Assembly (NCBI GenBank): GCA_004000155.1
Contig: RCSS01000356.1
Location: 1-20,630 of the forward strand
Origin: Tubulinosema ratisbonensis
Taxonomy: Eukaryota > Microsporidia > Tubulinosematidae
Reading direction: 5' to 3'
Length of the DNA: 20,630 nt
Of the stretch, positions 16,172-20,630 are shown one piece after another (the stretch's first letter is position 1; every line of letters begins with the position of its first letter). The notes below the pieces were generated by a model, which saw only the letters and a program-made list of their open reading frames with translations, was not told the origin of the DNA and ran no database searches. The position numbers and the translations under genes were made by a program.

Positions 16172-16399
16172 TTATAAAAATATCAGACCAGCAAAAACAT
16201 CATCATTCGAATGGTAAGTGCTATTTTGAATATCAATAGGAGGTATATTGTTATTAATATTCATTAAAGTGTAAGAATCTGGCATATCTTTATTTTTAAG
16301 AAGTGCTTTTTTACGTTCTATGCTCTTCTGTGCTGCTAATCTTCTCTTTATTCTTATTTTTTGTTTTGAGTAATCTTCTTCTATGATTGGTCTTTTCAT
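16172..16399 (-). CDS. Small basic protein of unknown function, probably frameshifted
   Basis: No family recognised. The 75-aa reading starts MKRPIIEEDYSKQKIRIKRR and is strongly basic over residues 1-37, then polar. ACCC directly before the ATG supports it as a real gene. The reading stops at 16172 just after a run of five T (minus strand; 16176-16180). One base fewer in that run would let the frame continue about 21 codons to a stop at 16108-16110, with plausible coding sequence (FALSFDFGENEF). The full protein would then be about 96 aa. The shift may be a homopolymer sequencing error or a true lesion. There is a GTAAGT on the opposite strand inside the gene, but no open spliced product follows from it. 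Confidence 0.55.
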   Translation of the reverse strand: MKRPIIEEDYSKQKIRIKRRLAAQKSIERKKALLKNKDMPDSYTLMNINNNIPPIDIQNSTYHSNDDVFAGLIFL

Positions 16400-16406
16400 G
16401 GGTTAT
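16400..16406 (-). promoter_or_regulatory. CCC-like start-site motif of the small basic gene
   Basis: On the minus strand ATAACCC abuts the ATG at 16399, differing from TTTACCC in the first three bases only. It is the best evidence that this short frame is expressed. Confidence 0.5.
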
Positions 16407-16592
16407 TTTTTTTCTTTTTTTAAATTCATTTTTTCTAATTCGCATTTATGCTATTTTAAGAAACTTACATCAGTTAATTAAAATTGATTATTAAAGAATG
16501 ACATTTATTTATGATTTAATTGAAACTTATTTGCTTTTTTCTTTTGTGTTAGTTAATGCTAAAAAATTTTTCATGTTTATGCTTTTTTCCTG

Positions 16593-16624
16593 ATAAGAGA
16601 TAAAAAAATTTTTTTATCTCTTAT
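16593..16624. repeat. Perfect 32-bp palindrome
   Basis: Two 16-nt arms without spacer: ATAAGAGATAAAAAAA and its exact reverse complement. It lies in the 580-nt gap between the small basic gene and the end of the eIF4E gene, which otherwise shows only A/T sequence and repeat copy C. It could form a hairpin or cruciform; it has no obvious role as a promoter element. Confidence 0.75.
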
Positions 16625-16910
16625 TAGTTTATTTATTATCTATTTACTTTTTTGAAATAATTAAAAGAATCTTTAATATTTAAAAAAGAATTTTATATTT
16701 TATTTTAATTAAAAAAATTATAAAGGATGTTTGAATAAATTACTTGTTTAAATAAATATTTTATTAATTTATTTAAAAATTAAAAAAATAAATTAATTCT
16801 ATAAATAAATTTAAATATTGAGTTTTAATGAAATCTAAAATTATTTTACATTAATAATTTAAAAATTATAAATTCTTGACAGAAACGTTATGAATTTTTA
16901 TTTGTTTTTT

Positions 16911-16975
16911 AAGAATGCCAAATCCGTACGAAGATCTATTGCCTTATTTTCAATTAATAAAAGAAATAAAAATAA
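16911..16975 (+). repeat. Dispersed repeat, copy C
   Basis: Starts AAGAATGCCAAATCCGTACG and continues AAGATCTATT. Its core matches copy A (AAATCC-x-TA-x-GAAGATCTA) and its lead matches copy B (AAGAATG). It ends just before the eIF4E stop codon. Confidence 0.4.
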
Positions 16976-16980
16976 TTTAA

Positions 16981-17541
16981 TTATTCAAGAGAATAAATAT
17001 TCTTAGTCCAATATTGTCCTCCTTCTAAATTATCCTGGTGTGACCTGAAAAAATAGGAAGGATAGTTTTCTAAATTAACCAATTCTCTCCACTGCTTTCC
17101 TATATCCAAAACACTACTATCCTTTAAATTGGTCCAAATAGCAAATCTATTAACATACTTCCTAGCAGAAAACACTGCACCACAGATCAATTCTTCAGGA
17201 ATACATTCAGAAGCGCAGAATAAAACTGTTTTCTTCCACACTTGTTGTAAGTCAACACCTTCATCTCCTTTCATTATTTCAAATACCCATTTTCCACCGC
17301 CAATGTTATATTTATCCTCCCAGGCAGGTTGGATATCATCTCTAAAAAAGTGAATGTTGGAAGAGACTGGCCAGTCAGCAAGTGGTTCTATGTTTTCTAC
17401 CGCGTAAAGCATGGTTGGTACGTCTGTTACTGTTACTACTTTATGTAAATTGTTTTGCCATTCTTCAGTGCTAGCATTTTTCTTTGCTTTACAGTCATAC
17501 CAAATGGTCCAAGGTGTTTGTAAGAGGTATTGGCTTTCCAT
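16981..17541 (-). CDS. eIF4E-family mRNA cap-binding protein
   Basis: eIF4E binds the m7G cap and, through eIF4G, recruits ribosomes. The 186-aa protein begins with the strand segment LLQTPWTIWYDC. Cap-stacking Trp28 (EEWQNNL) and Trp74-Glu75 (IQPAWEDKYN) are present, as are GGGKWVFE, the ICGAVFSAR core and the phosphate-binding basics Arg127 and Arg132, then FAIWT. The dorsal Trp that contacts eIF4G and 4E-BP (Trp73 in human, in VEDFW) is Leu45 here (VPTML), which is unusual. A start 12 nt upstream (17553, adding MPCS) is open, but a CCC motif lies inside that stretch, so the ATG at 17541 is preferred. Codon choice is noticeably less A/T-biased than in neighbouring genes. Confidence 0.88.
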   Translation of the reverse strand: MESQYLLQTPWTIWYDCKAKKNASTEEWQNNLHKVVTVTDVPTMLYAVENIEPLADWPVSSNIHFFRDDIQPAWEDKYNIGGGKWVFEIMKGDEGVDLQQVWKKTVLFCASECIPEELICGAVFSARKYVNRFAIWTNLKDSSVLDIGKQWRELVNLENYPSYFFRSHQDNLEGGQYWTKNIYSLE

Positions 17542-17547
17542 AGAGCA

Positions 17548-17554
17548 GGGCATA
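17548..17554 (-). promoter_or_regulatory. CCC-like motif that decides the eIF4E start
   Basis: On the minus strand TATGCCC, then TGCTCT, then the ATG at 17541. The first ATG (17553) lies inside this motif, so transcripts starting at or after the motif would lack it. Confidence 0.4.
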
Positions 17555-17634
17555 TTTTTTTATAAATATTTTTTAAAACTTATAAATAATTTGTTGTAAA
17601 ATGAAATTTTAATTTATTAATTAATTTATTTATT

Positions 17635-18300
17635 TTACCATTTATTGTAATATTTACAATAAAATTTAACATTACATTCCTTACAATTTGGTTTTACAGG
17701 TCTACAAATAGTCTGACCAAATCCAACAAATAAATTATTAATCAAATACCAATCATCTTTTAAAAAAATATTTTCTAATTTTTCTCTTGTTTGTTTGGTA
17801 GATTTACTTTTAACNAATCCTATTCTATTACTAACCCTATGTACGTGTGTATCCACACTTATCCCTAACACTTTATTCTCTGCATGTTGCATGTACAAAT
17901 AAGCCATTTTTTCTCCTACACCAGGTAATTTAATTAATCCTTCAAAAGTGTTTGGTAACCCTGTGATTAAACATTCTTCCGCTATNTTTTTTAAAAAAAC
18001 ACTCTTTTTATTATGAAATCCTACACTTTTAATAAGTTTGTTTATTTCTTCTAAAGAAGTGTCATAGATACTTTGTAGTGTCAATCCATTCTTTAAATTA
18101 TTTTCTAAAATTTTTACAGAATTATAAGTCACTTCATCTCTTGTTTGAGAGGATAGAAGGATTGCAATAAATATTTTAAGTTTGTTATCCTTTCCAATTG
18201 CTTTACATCCAAATAAATCTACTGGTGCATTTCTATCTTCTCTGTGTAATTTTATGCAATTTAATATTTTATAAGCTAAGTTGTTTTGAATGATTGGCAT
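17635..18300 (-). CDS. NTH1: Endonuclease III homolog NTH1 (base-excision repair glycosylase/AP lyase)
   Basis: It removes oxidised pyrimidines and cleaves the abasic site. The 221-aa protein carries SSQTRDEV at 50-57, the helix-hairpin-helix LPGVGEKMAYL at 125-135 with catalytic Lys131, catalytic Asp150 in VDTHVHRVSNRIG, and a 4Fe-4S loop with Cys199-x6-Cys206-x2-Cys209-x5-Cys215 near the end. All catalytic and cluster residues are intact, and the length is close to bacterial Nth (211 aa), with almost no N-terminal extension, so nuclear or mitosomal targeting signals are not apparent. Residues 105 and 162 are unresolved by Ns. The start has no CCC-like motif. It runs in the same direction as eIF4E, 81-93 nt from it. 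Confidence 0.94.
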   Translation of the reverse strand: MPIIQNNLAYKILNCIKLHREDRNAPVDLFGCKAIGKDNKLKIFIAILLSSQTRDEVTYNSVKILENNLKNGLTLQSIYDTSLEEINKLIKSVGFHNKKSVFLKXIAEECLITGLPNTFEGLIKLPGVGEKMAYLYMQHAENKVLGISVDTHVHRVSNRIGXVKSKSTKQTREKLENIFLKDDWYLINNLFVGFGQTICRPVKPNCKECNVKFYCKYYNKW

Positions 18301-18471
18301 AAATAAAATTTTATTATTTATGTTTAATTAAATTTCAATTTTATTTACTTTAATTATATTTTTATTTATTAAATTTATTTTTTAATATTTTTCCAATAAA
18401 ATGTGCTAAAAAATTATTTGATAGTTTTTTAAAATATAAAACATAAAATAAATTATACACAAGCATAAAGC

Positions 18472-19755
18472 ATGAAAAGAAGTATGCCATTTTTTAACGA
18501 TTCATTTTCTAAACAGAAAAACAAATTCACAGCACTGAAAAATAAATTAACCAACAAGAAAGAAGAAATAAAGGAGGAAAATTCATTTTTAAAAAGCCTT
18601 AAAAAGGATTATAACATACTAATTAAAGAAGAAAAAAAAGAACCAGAATTAGCACAGCTTTTATTAAAAAAGGTGAATAGATTGGGAAAGAAGAATGTTT
18701 TAGAAAAGCGTCCTTTTGTGAAAGAAGATTTCTCCTTTTTAGATGAATCATTCAATTCTGTCCAATTAATAGAAAATTCTCTTAAAAATGAAAATTTAAT
18801 TAATTTTAATTCAATTTTTAATAAAAAATTGGGAGAAAAAGACAAAATTAAAAGATTAAAGAAAGTTTCCATNCCTTTAAAAGAACAATGTTCTTTTTTA
18901 GATTTAGCTTTAGAAGTAAAAATAGAAAAAATAAAATTTTCTGAGCTAAAATTAAAAGGAATTAAAAAAATAGCAGAAGCTTCTTTTTCAGACGTATATT
19001 TACATGACAGTGTAATTTATAAGGTTATCCCATTAGATGTTGGGGATAAACCTAATTTGGATGATTTTATAAAAGAAACTTACATTCATCAAACAATTTC
19101 TAAAGAAAAAGGTGTGTGTAAACTAAAAAAAGTGTATTTGGCCAAAGGAAAATACTCTTCTTACTTTCTCAAAGCATGGGAAGAATTCAAAAAAGAAAAA
19201 GGGACTGACAACCAAAATCCAATTGAATACCCAAAAAATAATTTATTTGGCATTTTTGTTTTAGAAGAATGTGGCATTGATTTAGAAAAGTATGTTTTTA
19301 AAAGTAAAGAAGAAGTATTTTGCATTTTAAACCAAATTTTCAGAACAATAAGCCATTTAGAAAAGGTGTATGAATTCGAACATAGAGATTTGCATTGGGG
19401 AAATATTTTAATAAAAGATTCACAGATAAAAATCATTGATTTCTCATTGGCAAGGATTACAAAGAAAAAAGTGATTTTTATTGATTTAAAAAATAAAGAA
19501 TGGCTATTTTCTGGGAATGAGAAAACTGATGAACAATTTGGCATTTATAAAAAAATGAAAATTTTGACAGATGATGATTGGATGATTCATACACCTAAAA
19601 ATAATGTGCTTTGGTTGGTGTATTTGATTAATAAAATAATTTTACTAACCAATAATAAATTAAGGGTTAGTACCTTTCTTAACAAAATTAAGTCTTTGGT
19701 TAAGAATTGTAAAAGTGCTTTAGATGCTTATGAAGTATTAAGGAATGTTCTATGA
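18472..19755 (+). CDS. Haspin-like histone H3 Thr3 kinase
   Basis: Haspin phosphorylates histone H3 Thr3 at mitosis and so positions the chromosomal passenger complex. The 427-aa protein has a Lys/Glu-rich N-terminus (1-155) and a divergent kinase domain. It shows a degenerate glycine loop (AEASFSDVYL), Lys184 in VIYKVIPLD, Glu202 in FIKETYIHQ, LEECGIDLEKY in the hinge region, the catalytic loop HRDLHWGNILI with Asp306 and Asn311, and IIDFSLARI in place of the usual haspin DYT. The family hallmark DDDW-x-IHTPKNNVLWLVYL at 367-384 is clear and separates it from other kinases; there is no APE motif, as in haspin. Residue 134 is unresolved. The start context is AAAGCATG with no CCC motif. Confidence 0.9.
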   Translation: MKRSMPFFNDSFSKQKNKFTALKNKLTNKKEEIKEENSFLKSLKKDYNILIKEEKKEPELAQLLLKKVNRLGKKNVLEKRPFVKEDFSFLDESFNSVQLIENSLKNENLINFNSIFNKKLGEKDKIKRLKKVSXPLKEQCSFLDLALEVKIEKIKFSELKLKGIKKIAEASFSDVYLHDSVIYKVIPLDVGDKPNLDDFIKETYIHQTISKEKGVCKLKKVYLAKGKYSSYFLKAWEEFKKEKGTDNQNPIEYPKNNLFGIFVLEECGIDLEKYVFKSKEEVFCILNQIFRTISHLEKVYEFEHRDLHWGNILIKDSQIKIIDFSLARITKKKVIFIDLKNKEWLFSGNEKTDEQFGIYKKMKILTDDDWMIHTPKNNVLWLVYLINKIILLTNNKLRVSTFLNKIKSLVKNCKSALDAYEVLRNVL

Positions 19756-20630
19756 ATAAATTTATAATCATATGAAAGAGGAATAATATTTAAAAAAATT
19801 TATATATTTTGGTACACAGAAGATTATTTTTTGATTTTTTATTAAAAAACATTTTTATTGTAATATTTAGGACTCAAATAATTTTATTTATCAAAGGTGG
19901 TTTTAAGCTTTTGAAGTTTATAATATTCTTTAAAATATTATACAGTGCATTGAGATTAAGGTTATAAGCCGATTTACGTATTTATAGTAATATTAATCTA
20001 ATAATCTAAATTATTAACATTTCATGTATATAATTTTTATGAGAGTAGGGAAAGAATTAAATCTGTTTATGTATAAGAAAAATCATTCGTTGAATACAAA
20101 AATGTAATAAGCAAGTAGTTCAAGGCACCCTCGTCTTCTAAAATAACTTGCTTAATAAAAAATTCTCATACATTTACTATATTTTTATGCATATTACAGC
20201 AACATACACAATCAAAATATTTTTATCTTGTTAATGTTTTGAATTATATTTCTTAAAGCGATACTGTTTCTTGATTGTACTTCTCAATATTTAAAAAAAT
20301 ATTAATTAATGTTTCAATACAAATGTATAAATACAATAAATAAGTCACACAAAAAGAAAGTGCCATATTTACTTATTAATTTAATTGTTTTATTTGATAA
20401 AAAAATATCGGAATAAAGCTAAAAATGATCTAATCATTAAACGATAAAAAAACATTTTGCTATTAGGCTAAATTAAAATTTTTAAAATTGTTTTACATAT
20501 ATATACTTTTAACCTATTTTGTTCTGCTTTACATGCAAGAAATTACAGATTTTTTACACGTTATATTTTCTTTTTTTAAATATTACATAGATAACTCTTT
20601 GAAATATGAAAAGGATAATCACTATCATTC
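19756..20630. other. AT-rich intergenic region to window end
   Basis: No gene recognised on either strand. The only distinct item is a small GC-richer hairpin-forming stretch at 20108-20154. A minus-strand frame of about 28 codons crosses it but has no start codon and no family match. Confidence 0.5.
20108..20154. other. Hairpin with GC-richer loop, possible RNA or relic
   Basis: TAAGCAAGT (20108-20116) and ACTTGCTTA (20146-20154) are perfect 9-nt inverted arms around a 29-nt loop that contains GGCACCCTCG, unusually GC-rich for this region. It could be a small RNA gene or the remains of a mobile element. No known RNA family is recognised. Confidence 0.25.

Noticed and set aside
16158..16240. 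A plus-strand frame beginning MTVQNYKNIRPAK followed by GTAAGT and an AATAG acceptor-like end at 16239, suggesting a spliced plus-strand gene.
   Set aside because: After removing the 26-nt candidate intron the frame stops within nine codons, and other frames are hydrophobic antisense readings of the minus-strand basic gene, which has ACCC directly before its ATG.
16498..16593. A plus-strand 31-codon hydrophobic frame (MTFIYDLIETYLL...) reminiscent of tiny membrane proteins such as YOS1.
   Set aside because: No start motif, the family's conserved E-x-RF segment is absent, and such frames arise easily in A/T-rich DNA.

Overview
The window looks like microsporidian genomic DNA. It is extremely AT-rich, with short single-exon eukaryotic genes, reduced proteins and a eukaryotic tRNA. 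Many genes carry a TTTACCC-type motif within about 15 nt of the start codon, the CCC-like start-site signal described for microsporidia. A Merlin/IS1595-type DNA transposon and one ultrashort 5'-proximal intron also fit. The motif form and the Merlin element make me think of an Anncaliia/Tubulinosema-like lineage, but that is inference. Scattered Ns suggest a draft contig.

Layout. 13-654 (+): a miniature MAD1 spindle-checkpoint protein. 738-845: simple A/T repeat. 866-2020: a decayed Merlin element with about 51-bp terminal inverted repeats, an 8-bp target-site duplication and a broken transposase. 2021-2838: nothing recognised. 2839-4045 (-): SUN-domain protein, tRNA-Ser(UGA) and the small secretory-pathway protein KSH1 (Kish/TMEM167). 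4139-5341 (+): NOP58, the box C/D snoRNP core protein. 5432-9958 (-): DOP1 (Dopey), 1508 aa. 9959-11781: long AT-rich gene desert. 11782-12891 (-): RPN7, a proteasome lid subunit, head-to-head with an FY-rich (FYRN/FYRC) domain protein at 12937-13557 (+). 13692-14978 (+): six-pass membrane protein with NDC1-like topology. 15018-15654 (-): ARV1 lipid-homeostasis protein, assembled from two exons across a 19-nt intron. 16172-16399 (-): unknown small basic protein, apparently frameshifted. 16981-17541 (-): eIF4E-family cap-binding protein. 17635-18300 (-): endonuclease III (NTH1). 18472-19755 (+): haspin kinase. 19756-20630: non-coding as far as I can see.

The genes are core eukaryotic functions, not an operon or island. 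Nuclear and mitotic functions recur: MAD1, haspin, the SUN protein, the NDC1-like protein and the FY-rich chromatin protein. ER/Golgi trafficking is represented by KSH1, ARV1 and DOP1. The most notable observations are the 19-nt intron that restores the ARV1 zinc ribbon, the 213-aa MAD1 that keeps both a Mad2-interacting motif and the C-terminal domain, and the Merlin element carrying a host-like TTTACC signal. Other start-site choices (KSH1, RPN7, eIF4E) depend on the same motif. I found no CRISPR array, prophage or other bacterial-type defence system, and none is expected here.
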